Source of the DNA: Pseudomonas sp.
GTDB lineage: Bacteria > Pseudomonadota > Gammaproteobacteria > Pseudomonadales > Pseudomonadaceae
NCBI RefSeq assembly: GCF_028293835.1
Contig: NZ_JAQGNX010000179.1
Coordinates: 1-49,168, forward strand
Direction: 5' to 3'
DNA: 49,168 nt
In this document: positions 25,192 through 34,469 of the stretch, piece after piece
Layout: the number at the start of each line of letters is the position of its first letter
How positions within the stretch are numbered: the stretch's first letter is position 1
Made by a program: the position numbers and the translations under genes
Notes under the pieces: model-generated
The model's database searches: none
What the model was told of the DNA's origin: nothing
Seen by the model: the letters and a program-made list of their open reading frames with translations, nothing else

Positions 25192-26037
25192 ATGTTGGAA
25201 CTGCTGAACAAGACGGCGGTGGTGACGGGTGCTGCCAGCGGACTGGGTCTGGCCATGGCCCGGCTTTTCATCCGAGAGGGGATGCGTGTGGTGTTGGCGG
25301 ATTTGCCCGGCGCAGCACTGGATACCGCGCTTCAAAGTCTTAAAGTTAAGGCCGGCAATGTAGTTGCGATGCCCACCGATGTCAGCGATCCGGATTCGGT
25401 GGCGGCATTGGCGGCGTACGTCGGCTCCTTGGGCGGCGTCGATTTGTTGTGCAACAACGCCGGCATTACCGGCGACCTGCCCCGTGTCAGTTGGGAGCAT
25501 GACCTGGCCAATTGGCGACGGGTATTGGACGTTAACCTAATGGGCGTTGTGCATGGCCTGCACAGTTTTGTGCCGCTGATGATCGAGCAGGGCAGAGAAG
25601 GGCACATCGTCAACACCGCGTCCATGGGCGGACTGATGGCACTGCCGTACCTGAGCCCCTATGCGGCAGCTAAATCGGCGCTGATTGCGCTCTCGGAATC
25701 CCTGAGCCTTGAGCTGTCCACCCTGAAGGCAGACATCGCGGTGTCGGTACTCTGTCCGGGCATGGTGGCCACCGGGATGACGGGTCCCGGCAGTGACCAC
25801 CCCGATTGCACGGCCCCTGCGCCCGGCGATGCGGCAGTGGCTTTTCGGCAGAACACGCGTAACGCCCTACAGAACGCGACCGTGACCGCTGAGCAAGTGG
25901 CAGCACAACTGCTGATAGCCATTCATGAAAAGCGCTTCTATGTCCTGACCCACGAACACGCTCTCGAATTGGCGGGTCTGCGCTGGCAGCGCCTGACCCG
26001 CGATTGCTCACCTCATTACAGGAACTCACAACCATGA
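25192..26037 (+). CDS. SDR family oxidoreductase, NAD-type
   Basis: A 281-residue SDR with TGAASGLG at 12-19, D37 in VLADLPG, CNNAG at 87-91, S144 in NTASMGG and Y157-x3-K161. It is longer than its neighbours at the C-terminus, with a region (HPDCTAPAPGDAAV, then VLTHEHALELAG) seen in SDRs of steroid and terpene catabolism. A GGAGG-type RBS precedes the ATG. Its stop overlaps the start of the acyl-CoA ligase (ATGA), so the two are translationally coupled. Confidence 0.88.
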   Translation: MLELLNKTAVVTGAASGLGLAMARLFIREGMRVVLADLPGAALDTALQSLKVKAGNVVAMPTDVSDPDSVAALAAYVGSLGGVDLLCNNAGITGDLPRVSWEHDLANWRRVLDVNLMGVVHGLHSFVPLMIEQGREGHIVNTASMGGLMALPYLSPYAAAKSALIALSESLSLELSTLKADIAVSVLCPGMVATGMTGPGSDHPDCTAPAPGDAAVAFRQNTRNALQNATVTAEQVAAQLLIAIHEKRFYVLTHEHALELAGLRWQRLTRDCSPHYRNSQP

Positions 26038-27686
26038 GCGTTGCCCCTTCAATGCAAAACCTTCACGCGCTGGCTGGCTGGTCGGCCGGTGATTCAGACA
26101 CGGTCAATGATGTGGTGCGTCGCGCCGCTCGCGAGTTTGGCGATCAACCTTTTCTAGACATCCTGGGTGATGTTCTAAGCTTCGCTGATATCCAGCGCCA
26201 GTCCTGCCGCCTTGCCAATGGTTTGGCGAAGTTGGGGGTGGTAAAGGGACAGACTGTTGTCACGATCCTGGACAATAACTGCGATGCAGTGTTGTTGTGG
26301 TTCGCTTTGAACAAGTTGGGTGCGATTAGCGTGCCGGTGAACACGGCATTCAAGGGCGAATTCCTGCGCCATCAGATCGCTGACGCGAATGCATCAATGG
26401 TGATCGCTGAAACGGACTATGCCGAGCGCATTTGCCAGATCGTCCATCAGTTGCCTGACTTGCGCTTCCTCGTTCACCGCGGCGATGCTCCCGAAGGTCT
26501 GGGCGGAGCTACCCAAATGGTCGCTCTGGACAGTCTGCGCAGTGACGATGACACCGATCCGGAGGTCAACGTCGGGCCGGGCGATCTCACCATGTTGATC
26601 TATACCGGCGGCACCACTGGGCCCTCCAAAGGGTGCATGATCAGCCATAACTATGCCTGTAACGAGGCACGGCAAATCATCCTGTGCCATGGCCGTACTC
26701 GGGACTCCATCACCTGGACGCCGCTGCCGCTCTTTCACCTAAATGCGACCGTGACCACGATCCTGTGCAACCTGATGATCGGAGCTCGATCGGTTGTTTA
26801 TCCGCGTTTCTCGGTATCCGGTTTTTGGCCGGACATCGAACGTAGCGGCGCGAATGAGGCCAATTTGCTCGCATCCATGGGCCCTTTGCTGGCTGGCGCC
26901 CCCGACAACGAAGCCATGGCACGCTGTCATGGGCAATTGAATAAGGTTTATAGCGCACCTTTCCCACCAGAACTGCAACAACGTTGGCGTGAGCGTTTCG
27001 GCGTCAGGCACACGGTTGGCGGAGCTGGTTTTGGCCTGACCGAATGCGCGATTGTCACCCTGCTGCCGTTTGGCGAACCGGAAAAACCCAACTGTGCCGG
27101 CAAGCGCTGCGACTCGTTCGACATTCGAGTGGTGGACGACAACGACGTCGAACTGCCTTACGGCACAGCGGGGGAATTGATCGTGAGGCCGCTCAAGCCG
27201 CACGTGATGTTCGAGGGGTATTGGAATCGGCCGGCCGACACCCTGAAAGCCATGCGCAATATGTGGTTCCACACGGGTGATATCGGCAAGATCGATGAAG
27301 ACGGCTTCTTCTTTTTTCTGGATCGGAAGAAGGATTACATGCGTCGTGGAGGGGAAAATATCTCCAGTTACGAGATGGAAAAAACCTTTGCCGCGCACCC
27401 GCAAATCGAAGACGTAGCGGTGCACGCCGTGTTCTCGGAGCTTTCCGAGGACGAGGTCAAGGTGACGGCCGTTTTACGGCCCGGTGGCACCGTGACCGAG
27501 GAAGAGCTCTGCCGGTGGGCTATCGATCGTGTGCCGTATTACGCAGTGCCACGTTATATCGAGTTCCGCACTCAAGTCCCGCGCAGCCCCGTGGGGCGCA
27601 TTCTCAAATACGAATTGCGCGATCAAGGCATTACCCCCGCGACATGGGATCGGATCAAAGCCAACGTGACCTTTGATAAACGCTGA
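26034..27686 (+). CDS. Acyl-CoA ligase (AMP-forming)
   Basis: A 550-residue ANL-superfamily ligase that activates a carboxylic acid to its CoA thioester through an acyl-adenylate. The P-loop reads IYTGGTTGPSKG (189-200), a variant of the usual TSGTTGxPKG; WFHTGDIG (411-418), the hinge DRKKDYMRRGGENIS and catalytic K525 in GRILKYELR are intact. The ATG at 26034 overlaps the preceding stop. It is clearly paralogous to the ligase at 31371-32996, sharing long identical stretches such as VPVNTA.KGEFLRHQ, but is in the MarR operon instead of the O-box set. The two may activate different acids of the same pathway. Confidence 0.92.
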   Translation: MSVAPSMQNLHALAGWSAGDSDTVNDVVRRAAREFGDQPFLDILGDVLSFADIQRQSCRLANGLAKLGVVKGQTVVTILDNNCDAVLLWFALNKLGAISVPVNTAFKGEFLRHQIADANASMVIAETDYAERICQIVHQLPDLRFLVHRGDAPEGLGGATQMVALDSLRSDDDTDPEVNVGPGDLTMLIYTGGTTGPSKGCMISHNYACNEARQIILCHGRTRDSITWTPLPLFHLNATVTTILCNLMIGARSVVYPRFSVSGFWPDIERSGANEANLLASMGPLLAGAPDNEAMARCHGQLNKVYSAPFPPELQQRWRERFGVRHTVGGAGFGLTECAIVTLLPFGEPEKPNCAGKRCDSFDIRVVDDNDVELPYGTAGELIVRPLKPHVMFEGYWNRPADTLKAMRNMWFHTGDIGKIDEDGFFFFLDRKKDYMRRGGENISSYEMEKTFAAHPQIEDVAVHAVFSELSEDEVKVTAVLRPGGTVTEEELCRWAIDRVPYYAVPRYIEFRTQVPRSPVGRILKYELRDQGITPATWDRIKANVTFDKR

Positions 27687-27707
27687 TAAATGACATAATG
27701 TTAGCTA
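27687..27707. promoter_or_regulatory. 21-bp operator O8 (weaker)
   Basis: Half-sites TAAATGAC and GTTAGCTA (13/16) with an ATAAT spacer, beginning directly after the ligase stop codon and 70 bases before the MFS ATG. It shows that the MFS-thioesterase genes form their own O-box unit. Confidence 0.68.
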
Positions 27708-27777
27708 ATGACGGCGGCGCGCTTCTACACTAGGGCGCGCTTTCAGCGTAAAACCATAAAAATAATGAGGTGTCAGC

Positions 27778-29109
27778 ATGCGTCCCACCGAAAAAACAGA
27801 GCAATCGTTGGCGATCAATTTCGCCGAGTTTCGTGTGGGCTGGCGGATATTAATCCTGGCGTTGATCGGCATCGGGACTTCGGTCAGCGTTGCACCGTTG
27901 TACGCATTCGGCTCGATGATGGTGCCGTTGCAGGATGCGTTCGGTTGGACGCGTGGGGAGATCCAGCCCGCGATTTCTTTTTTATTCGGGTGTTCGGTGG
28001 TTTCCATTCAGATCACCGGCTGGCTGTTCAAGCGCTACGGAATTCGGTCAGTGACGATCTGTTCACTGGTGACACTGCCATTGGCCTATCTGCTGATTAC
28101 CTTTAATACCGGCTCGATCTGGCAACTCTATGGCGGCTATATGCTGCTGGCGTTTGCCGGTCTTGGGACGATGCAGGTCACTTGGACGCAGTTGGTTAAC
28201 CTGTGGTTCGACGTCAATCGGGGCTTGGCGCTTGCGATCATTTTGTGTGGGACCGGCATGGCCGCGCTGACCTTGCCGTCATTACTTAGTTGGTCGATTG
28301 GTCAATGGGGCTGGCGCGCCGGGTATTGGGTATTGGGGCTGCTGCCACTTCTGATCACATTGCCGCTGTCATTGTTCTGGCTATCGTCGGCTGCGCCGCT
28401 GGTCCAAAAGGTCGCGGTGGCGGAGCATGCGGACATCCAAGCGGTCAAGTTGCCCGGCATGAGCTTGCGTCAGGCTGCACGCTCCAAGCGTTTCTGGGTG
28501 TGCAATCTCGCCCTTGTGCTCGCGGTCACTGCAATGATCGGCATGGTGATCAATACGGTGCCTTTGCTTCGTGACAAGGGGCTGTCGGCGGCAGACGCTG
28601 CCAGCGTTTTCGGCATCTACGGCCTCTCGTTGGTAATGGGGCGAGTAGTGGTCGGTTACCTTATCGACCGATTCTGGGCGCCGGCTGTAGCGTTCGTGGT
28701 CATGATGATGCCGGCCATAGGCAGCCTGATTTTCATGACCCAATCAGATATGCATATCCTGATGTTGGGCTCGATTTTGGTAGGGCTGGGGGCGGGCGCG
28801 GAAATGGACATTGCGGCGTTCCTGATGGCCCGTTACTTCGGCATGCGCGACTATGCTCGGGTTTACAGCCTGCACATGGGCCTGATTGGCTTGGGTAGCA
28901 CCATTGCGCCTTTCGGTTATGGACTGCTGTTTGCCAGAACCGGCAACTACACGGCCATGCTGGTTTACTGCGTGTGTGCGTTTGCACTGGGCTCGGTACT
29001 GCTATTGACGCTGGGCCGCTATCCTCGGTTTGCAATGGATGACGCGCTTGTTCCGAAGAAGAACGAGTCCATTGGATCAATACATTCCGCGCCCGGTGCG
29101 ACGCAGTGA
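27778..29109 (+). CDS. MFS transporter, monocarboxylate-like
   Basis: A 443-residue major facilitator protein with about twelve membrane helices, of the group that includes oxalate/formate antiporters and monocarboxylate transporters. Helix 1 starts at ILILALIGIGTSVSVAPLYA and the signature loop between helices 2 and 3 reads WLFKRYGIRSV. The second half has the conserved VMGRVVVGYLIDRFWAP. It probably imports the growth substrate or a related acid. It is the first gene of a rightward unit with two thioesterase genes and has operator O8 upstream. Confidence 0.88.
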   Translation: MRPTEKTEQSLAINFAEFRVGWRILILALIGIGTSVSVAPLYAFGSMMVPLQDAFGWTRGEIQPAISFLFGCSVVSIQITGWLFKRYGIRSVTICSLVTLPLAYLLITFNTGSIWQLYGGYMLLAFAGLGTMQVTWTQLVNLWFDVNRGLALAIILCGTGMAALTLPSLLSWSIGQWGWRAGYWVLGLLPLLITLPLSLFWLSSAAPLVQKVAVAEHADIQAVKLPGMSLRQAARSKRFWVCNLALVLAVTAMIGMVINTVPLLRDKGLSAADAASVFGIYGLSLVMGRVVVGYLIDRFWAPAVAFVVMMMPAIGSLIFMTQSDMHILMLGSILVGLGAGAEMDIAAFLMARYFGMRDYARVYSLHMGLIGLGSTIAPFGYGLLFARTGNYTAMLVYCVCAFALGSVLLLTLGRYPRFAMDDALVPKKNESIGSIHSAPGATQ

Positions 29110-29126
29110 ATCCAAGGAGCCATGAC

Positions 29127-29564
29127 ATGACAGAACCTGCCGTTTTTCTCGCGCACTTGATGGCCGATCAAGGGCTCGACCCCTTGATGCAACATTTGGC
29201 GTTTTTGGGCGCACCCCAGATGGACGAGCAAGGTGCAACTCTGCACGTCCGGCTTCAAGACTTCCATATGAATGGCGGGGGTAGCGCTCACGGTGGTGTG
29301 ATCATGACCTTGCTGGATGTGGTGATGGCGTGCAGCACCTTCGTTTCCGGGCGCAACAAGAGCTGCGTCACAGTGGAAATGAAGGCCAGTTTCATGCGTC
29401 CAGGCGGGGTAATGGGGACACTGTTGCACGCGCAAGGTTTTTTACGCTCCAGCGGTAGATCGCTGGCGTTCTGCGATGCTGAAGTGCGTAACGAAGCGGG
29501 CGAGTTGCTGGCCACTGCTTCGGGAACGTTCAAGTACATTGATCGGCCGACATCAGTCGTTTGA
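29127..29564 (+). CDS. PaaI-like hot-dog thioesterase
   Basis: A 145-residue hot-dog thioesterase of the PaaI/YdiI type. The signature NGGGSAHGGVIMTLLDVVMA (49-68) carries the HGG (55-57) and D64. Such enzymes release CoA from stalled or unproductive acyl-CoAs. An AGGAG lies 7 bases before the ATG at 29127; a GTG at 29106 is less likely. The stop overlaps a TTG of the next frame and the following thioesterase begins 11 bases later. Confidence 0.88.
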   Translation: MTEPAVFLAHLMADQGLDPLMQHLAFLGAPQMDEQGATLHVRLQDFHMNGGGSAHGGVIMTLLDVVMACSTFVSGRNKSCVTVEMKASFMRPGGVMGTLLHAQGFLRSSGRSLAFCDAEVRNEAGELLATASGTFKYIDRPTSVV

Positions 29565-29575
29565 AGGGGCCCGGC

Positions 29576-30448
29576 ATGACGGCAGATCACCCGCCCCAGG
29601 CGCGGCTCTGGAATCAGCGGGCGTTGATCGATCTGCTTCCGTTTGCACACGGCGATTCGCAGGTGTTCACCGCGCTGCAGCATGACGCCAACCTCAATGG
29701 CCGAGTGTTTGGCGGTCAGCTTGTGGCACAAGCCCTGCTGGCAGCTCAACGCTGCTGCTCCAACAAACACGCGGCCACCCTGCAATGTTTGTTTTTACAA
29801 GGTGCGCTGCCCGATTCGCCGGTGAGTTACGCCGTTACAACGTTGCAAGAAGGCAAACGATTCGCGAGCTTTCATGTCAGTGGCCGTCAACAGGAGCGTC
29901 GCGTGCTGGACGCTCAGGTGACGTTCCACACCCCCATGGAAGGTTTCGTCCATGTCGAAGCCGCCCCGGTCGTACCTGATCCAGGCGAACTGTTGTCAAT
30001 GACGCAAATGCGTGACGGCGACAACGCCGATTGGGGTCGCTTCGAAAAGTCCTGCTTGCAACTGCGGATCGTCGAGCCGCAGCGCTACCTGCGCCAGACC
30101 TCTGCCGAGCCGAAGCTGGTGTTTTGGCTCAAGCTGCATGAGCGCTTGCCGGACGAACCATCGTTGCACGCGGCGGCTTTGGCCTATCTCAGCGATTTCT
30201 GGGTCAACAGTGCGGCGATTTTTCGTCATGTACCACTGATGGAAGCAAGGGAGCGGTTGTTCATTGCCAGTCTCAACCATAGCGTGTGGTTTCATCGGCC
30301 CTGCCGGGCTGACCAATGGCTACTGTTCGTGTGTGAAAGTCCGAGCTTGCAAGCCAGTCGAGCCTTGTCCCACGTGCGGATATTCGATGAGTCGCGGCAA
30401 TTGGTGGCCTCGGCGGCTCAAGACGGTTTGATCAGTCCGCGCCACTAA
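29576..30448 (+). CDS. Acyl-CoA thioesterase II (TesB-like)
   Basis: A 290-residue double hot-dog thioesterase of the TesB family. RVFGGQLVAQALLAAQ (43-58) and the second-domain segment LAYLSDFWVNSAAIF are typical, as is the HSVWFHRPCRADQWLLFVCE region near the end. The ATG at 29576 is used instead of a TTG at 29561. Two consecutive thioesterases of different type next to an importer suggest control of CoA trapping when intermediates build up. A hairpin follows the stop. Confidence 0.9.
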   Translation: MTADHPPQARLWNQRALIDLLPFAHGDSQVFTALQHDANLNGRVFGGQLVAQALLAAQRCCSNKHAATLQCLFLQGALPDSPVSYAVTTLQEGKRFASFHVSGRQQERRVLDAQVTFHTPMEGFVHVEAAPVVPDPGELLSMTQMRDGDNADWGRFEKSCLQLRIVEPQRYLRQTSAEPKLVFWLKLHERLPDEPSLHAAALAYLSDFWVNSAAIFRHVPLMEARERLFIASLNHSVWFHRPCRADQWLLFVCESPSLQASRALSHVRIFDESRQLVASAAQDGLISPRH

Positions 30449-30450
30449 AA

Positions 30451-30470
30451 AAGGGCCTGCGACGGCCCTT
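30451..30470. terminator. Bidirectional hairpin terminator
   Basis: Stem AAGGGCC / GGCCCTT with a TGCGAC loop, just after the TesB-like stop. On the minus strand the stem is followed by six T residues, so it terminates well leftward, and less well rightward. The alpha/beta hydrolase gene ends at 30495 on that strand. Confidence 0.7.
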
Positions 30471-30494
30471 GAAAATGCAGCGTGGCAACCTCTT

Positions 30495-31346
30495 CTAATG
30501 CGCCGGGTGATGGCGTTGGAGGAATTCGATAATCGCAGCGTTGAACAGGTCATTCTTATCGCCAGCAACCATGTGGCCGGCCCCTTCTACATCAACGAAG
30601 CTCAGATGGGGAATGATTGCCTGCAACTCTTGCGCGCCCTTGGCGCTGACCACATCGCTTTGCTGCCCCCGCACAAGCAGGGTCGGGATACGAATCTTGC
30701 CCGCAGCTTCCACCATGCGTTGACTGACGGCAGCTACTTTTTGTCGGTGATTGCCCGCCATGAAAAGCGGGTCCCAGTGCCAGTACCAGCGACCGTCCTC
30801 GCGCAGCCGCAGATTCTTCTCCAGACCACGCGTGCTGCTGGGCCTGGCCCGGTTCGGGTTGTAGGCGGTGATGGCATCTGCGGCATGCTCGGGGGATGTA
30901 AAGCCATCGGCGTTGCCGGTCATGAAACGGATGATGTTATCAATCCCCTCTGATTCCAGGCGCGGTGTAACGTCAACCAGAATCAACGTTGAGGCAAGCG
31001 CCGGGTACGCCGCGCAAGCGATGAGCGAATTGACCCCGCCCATTGAGGCGCCTACCAACGCGGGGGCCGCCTCCAGGGTATTGATGACTGCCACCAGATC
31101 GTCTACCTGGGACTGATTGCTGTAGTCACCGTCCTCGATCCAGTCCGACTCACCATGGCCGCGAGCATCCAGTGAAATTACCCGATAACCTTCCTGGGCC
31201 AATGTCTGATGGGCTTTTGACCATGAGTGACGGGTTTGCCCCCCACCGTGCAGCAACAGCACCGGTGGCCCATCATCAGGGCCGGAAACATCAGCGGCGA
31301 GGCGGTTTCCCGACCCTCCGGTAAACCAGACAGGTGACTGTGCCAT
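30495..31346 (-). CDS. Alpha/beta hydrolase
   Basis: A 283-residue alpha/beta-fold hydrolase. LLLHGGGQTRHSW gives the oxyanion loop, DARGHGESD the beta-5 turn, GASMGG (99-104) the nucleophile S101, and GAGHMVAGD the catalytic H258. The family includes C-C hydrolases, esterases and lactonases; a lactone or ring-ketone hydrolysis would fit this pathway. It lies 24 bases downstream of the acyl-CoA ligase gene in the same leftward unit. Confidence 0.88.
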   Translation of the reverse strand: MAQSPVWFTGGSGNRLAADVSGPDDGPPVLLLHGGGQTRHSWSKAHQTLAQEGYRVISLDARGHGESDWIEDGDYSNQSQVDDLVAVINTLEAAPALVGASMGGVNSLIACAAYPALASTLILVDVTPRLESEGIDNIIRFMTGNADGFTSPEHAADAITAYNPNRARPSSTRGLEKNLRLREDGRWYWHWDPLFMAGNHRQKVAAVSQRMVEAAGKIRIPTLLVRGQQSDVVSAKGAQELQAIIPHLSFVDVEGAGHMVAGDKNDLFNAAIIEFLQRHHPAH

Positions 31347-31370
31347 GCAAATACCCCTCTTCGGTGGCGA

Positions 31371-32996
31371 TCAACGCTTGGCCAATATGAGGCCCGACTT
31401 TTCGCGATCCCAGGTCGTTACAGTGACGCCTTCGTCGCGCAATTGGAACTTGTAGACACGCCCCAAAGGACTTTTCGGCAACGCTTCACGGTATTCGATA
31501 TAGCGGGGAACGGCGTAGTAGGGCATCTGATCGGCAGCCCAACGGCACAACTCTTCTTCGCTGAGCGATGATCCTGGCTTGAGGGTGATGGTGACTTTCA
31601 ATTCATCTTCCCCCAGATCGGACAGCACGGCGTGGGCAGCCACTTCGTCAACGGCGGCGTGTTGCAGAAACGCGCTTTCCACTTCGAAACTGGAAATGTT
31701 CTCGCCACGTCGGCGCAGGTAGTCTTTTTTGCGGTCGAGGAAATAGAAATAATCATCCTCGTCGAACATGCCGATGTCGCCGGTATGGAACCACATGTTG
31801 CGCATGACTTTGAGGGTGTCTTCAGGCCGTTGCCAGTACCCGTCGAACATGACGCTAGGTTTGCGCGGCCGAACAATGATCTCGCCGGCAGTATTGGCGG
31901 GTTGCTCAATATCGTTGTCATCGACGATGCGCACGTCAAAGTCTTCGGTGTTGCGCAGGCCAGAGCTGCCGGGCTTGCCCACCGTCCCGAACGGTAGAAT
32001 GCTTGGCAGGGAGCATTCGGTCAGGCCAAAGCCACCACATACGGTATGAATGACGCCGAAGCGTTGTTTCCACTTATCCTGCACTGCTTCCGGAAACGGC
32101 GCGCCCCACACGGCCTTGAGTTGACCGTGGCAGCGCAGGCTGAATTCGTTGTCAGGGGCACCCGCGAGCATTGGCATCATCGCTGCCAGCAACTGCACTT
32201 CGTTGGCACCGGTGCGTTCGATTTCAGGCCAGAAGTTGGAGACTGAGAAGCGTGGGTAGATGGCTACCTGGGCGCCGACCATCATGTTTGCCAACAGGGT
32301 TGTCGACACCGCATTGAGGTGGAAAAGCGGCAATGGCGTCCAGGTGATGGTGTCTTCCTGCCGGTTGGTGATGATCAACATCTGCCGTGCCAGGCTGCAC
32401 GTGTAGTTGTGGCTGACCATGCAACCCTTTGACGGGCCCGTGGTGCCGCCGGTATAGATCAGCATTGCGAGGTCGCTGGGCAGAATCTCTACCCCCGGCT
32501 CGCTGCTGTCATCACTGAGCAAGTCTTCCCATCCTAGCAAGCGTTGCTCAAAGACCAGGTCTGGGGTTTTACCCCGATGGACCAGCGTCGTCAGCTTAGG
32601 CAGCTTGTCTGCAATCGACGCTACGCGTTCGGCGTAGTCGCTTTCGGCAATCACGACCGCAGCTCCGGCATCGCCCACTTGATGGCGGAGGAACTCGCCT
32701 TTGAGCGCGGTGTTGACGGGCACGCTGACAGCACCCAATTTGTTAATGGCAAACCAGATAAAGGCTGCGTCGGCCGAGTTGTCCAGCAAGGTGACTACGG
32801 TTTGCCCCTTGGTCACGCCCAGTTTTTTCAACCCATTGGCAAGACGGCAAGCTGCATGATTTATATCAATGAAGCTATAAGTGTCACCAAGCACATCAAG
32901 GAACTGGCGGTCGCCGTATTTCTGCACTGCACGCTGCAAGACTGCGTTGATGGTGTCTACCTGATCAGAGCTCCAGCCTGTTTCTCGTGTTGCCAT
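31371..32996 (-). CDS. Acyl-CoA ligase (AMP-forming)
   Basis: A 541-residue ANL ligase, paralogue of the one at 26034-27686. The variant P-loop IYTGGTTGPSKG is at 180-191, followed by GFGLTE, WFHTGDIGMFDEDDYFYFLD and the end GRVYKFQLR with the catalytic lysine. The MATRETGW start is at the ATG 32996. It heads the leftward ligase-hydrolase unit and diverges from a thiolase-like gene, with operator O9 between them. The paired ligases probably arose by duplication within the cluster. Confidence 0.92.
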   Translation of the reverse strand: MATRETGWSSDQVDTINAVLQRAVQKYGDRQFLDVLGDTYSFIDINHAACRLANGLKKLGVTKGQTVVTLLDNSADAAFIWFAINKLGAVSVPVNTALKGEFLRHQVGDAGAAVVIAESDYAERVASIADKLPKLTTLVHRGKTPDLVFEQRLLGWEDLLSDDSSEPGVEILPSDLAMLIYTGGTTGPSKGCMVSHNYTCSLARQMLIITNRQEDTITWTPLPLFHLNAVSTTLLANMMVGAQVAIYPRFSVSNFWPEIERTGANEVQLLAAMMPMLAGAPDNEFSLRCHGQLKAVWGAPFPEAVQDKWKQRFGVIHTVCGGFGLTECSLPSILPFGTVGKPGSSGLRNTEDFDVRIVDDNDIEQPANTAGEIIVRPRKPSVMFDGYWQRPEDTLKVMRNMWFHTGDIGMFDEDDYFYFLDRKKDYLRRRGENISSFEVESAFLQHAAVDEVAAHAVLSDLGEDELKVTITLKPGSSLSEEELCRWAADQMPYYAVPRYIEYREALPKSPLGRVYKFQLRDEGVTVTTWDREKSGLILAKR

Positions 32997-33108
32997 GGAT
33001 CGTCACCTCGAATCTTATTTTTGTAGGCATCCTCTCTCCCGGAACGGGAGAAAGATTTACCGCTATCTGGGCCGTCAGCCGGTATCGTCGGAATGCTCGA
33101 TTTTACCA

Positions 33109-33129
33109 TAACTGACTGTTTGACATTTT
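33109..33129. promoter_or_regulatory. 21-bp operator O9 (one strong arm)
   Basis: Perfect left arm TAACTGAC, poor right arm GACATTTT (13/16 overall). It is in the 245-base region between the divergent ligase and thiolase-like genes. Nothing else distinctive was seen in that region. Confidence 0.62.
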
Positions 33130-33241
33130 TCCAAGTCTGCCGCAGTGTTGCAAACGGGTCAACACTTCATATAAAGCATTCGTCTATTGTCTTCATCGAA
33201 AGGCAAGTTAAACCGAAACCAATAAAAAAAGAGGCAGTTTC

Positions 33242-34423
33242 ATGACAATGGCACCAGAGCGCCAAGCGATTATTTCCGGTATTGGACAATCCACCGTGGG
33301 GCGCAGGCTTGGGCGTAGTGGTCTCGACCTGACGTTGCAGGCTATATTTGCTGCTCTGGAAGATGCGGGACTGGATCGCAAGGACATTGATGGCGTCGCC
33401 AGTTGGCCGGGGTACCGCGCCGACATGCCCGCGTTTTCGCCAGTTTCCATTGGCCAAGTCAAAGAGGCATTAGCGCTGGACTTGAACTGGTACAGCGCGG
33501 GTAACGAAGCCACCCAGATGAGTGCACTGATCAACGCATGTATGGCGGTTGCCTCAGGCCAGGCCAAACACGTGCTGTGTTTTCGAACCGTTACCGAGTC
33601 CAGTGCCTTGGCCTCCGGCACTCGCTCTAGCCTGGTGGGTGGTACGGCACGCGTGTCAGGTTTCGGTGAATTCCAGGTGCCTTTTCAAGCTTCCTCTGCG
33701 GCCAATTGGGTAGGCCTTGTGGCCAGTCGGTATTTCCATGAGTTCGGCGCGACCCGCCAACAGCTGGCGGCCGTTGCGATCAACGCCCGGCGCAATGCCG
33801 CACTCAATCCCGTTGCTGTATACCGAGAGCCATTGAGCATGGACCAGTACATGGGGTCGAGGATGATTTCGACCCCACTGTGCCTGTACGACTGCGACGT
33901 GCCAGTGGATGGCTCAACGGTATTGATCGTTTCCCATCGCGATACCGCGCCTGACTTGCGTGCCAAACCGGTAAACATAGAGTCGATTTGCGGCCCGTTC
34001 ACCGGACGTGATACCTGGGATCAGATGGGCGACATGACCCGTTATTGCGCCGAAGAGGCCGGTCGACGGCTGTGGCAACGCACGGATTACACACCCGCCG
34101 ACGTCAAGGTAGCGGCGCTGTATGACGGCTTTAGCTTCTTGAGTCTGCTGTGGCTCGAAGGCCTTGGATTTTGTGGACGAGGCGAGGCGGCTGCGTTTGT
34201 CGAAGGCGGAAAAAGAATCGCTTTGGACGGTGAGTTACCGTTGGCGACGGGTGGGGGGCAATTGTCCGCCGGGCGTCTGCACGGCTTGGGTCATGTGCAT
34301 GAGGCGGTACTTCAGCTGCGCGGTCAGGGTGGCGCAAGGCAAGTTCCAGGACAACCAAAGCTGGCCGTCGCCAGCAACGGCGGCGGCCCGCTGGCTGGCG
34401 CGGTGCTGCTGTCGCGCGAGTAG
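33242..34423 (+). CDS. Thiolase-fold protein without catalytic cysteine, Ltp2-aldolase-like
   Basis: A 393-residue thiolase-superfamily protein of the lipid-transfer type. Aligning its SALINACMAVASG (95-107) with the same helix of the canonical thiolase at 8473 puts E89 at the place of the nucleophilic cysteine. The usual HDCF motif is replaced by YDGF (Y294, D295) and the GHPLGATG motif by GRLHGLGH. This loss of Cys and His with gain of Tyr is the signature of Ltp2-type retro-aldolases that cleave steroid side-chain beta-hydroxyacyl-CoAs together with a DUF35 protein. It is transcribed alone, rightward, from O9; RBS AGAGG is well placed. Confidence 0.85.
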   Translation: MTMAPERQAIISGIGQSTVGRRLGRSGLDLTLQAIFAALEDAGLDRKDIDGVASWPGYRADMPAFSPVSIGQVKEALALDLNWYSAGNEATQMSALINACMAVASGQAKHVLCFRTVTESSALASGTRSSLVGGTARVSGFGEFQVPFQASSAANWVGLVASRYFHEFGATRQQLAAVAINARRNAALNPVAVYREPLSMDQYMGSRMISTPLCLYDCDVPVDGSTVLIVSHRDTAPDLRAKPVNIESICGPFTGRDTWDQMGDMTRYCAEEAGRRLWQRTDYTPADVKVAALYDGFSFLSLLWLEGLGFCGRGEAAAFVEGGKRIALDGELPLATGGGQLSAGRLHGLGHVHEAVLQLRGQGGARQVPGQPKLAVASNGGGPLAGAVLLSRE

Positions 34424-34469
34424 TCTCGGGCAGGACGCGCCGTAAGGCTTTGGCACGCCCCCCAGGTGC

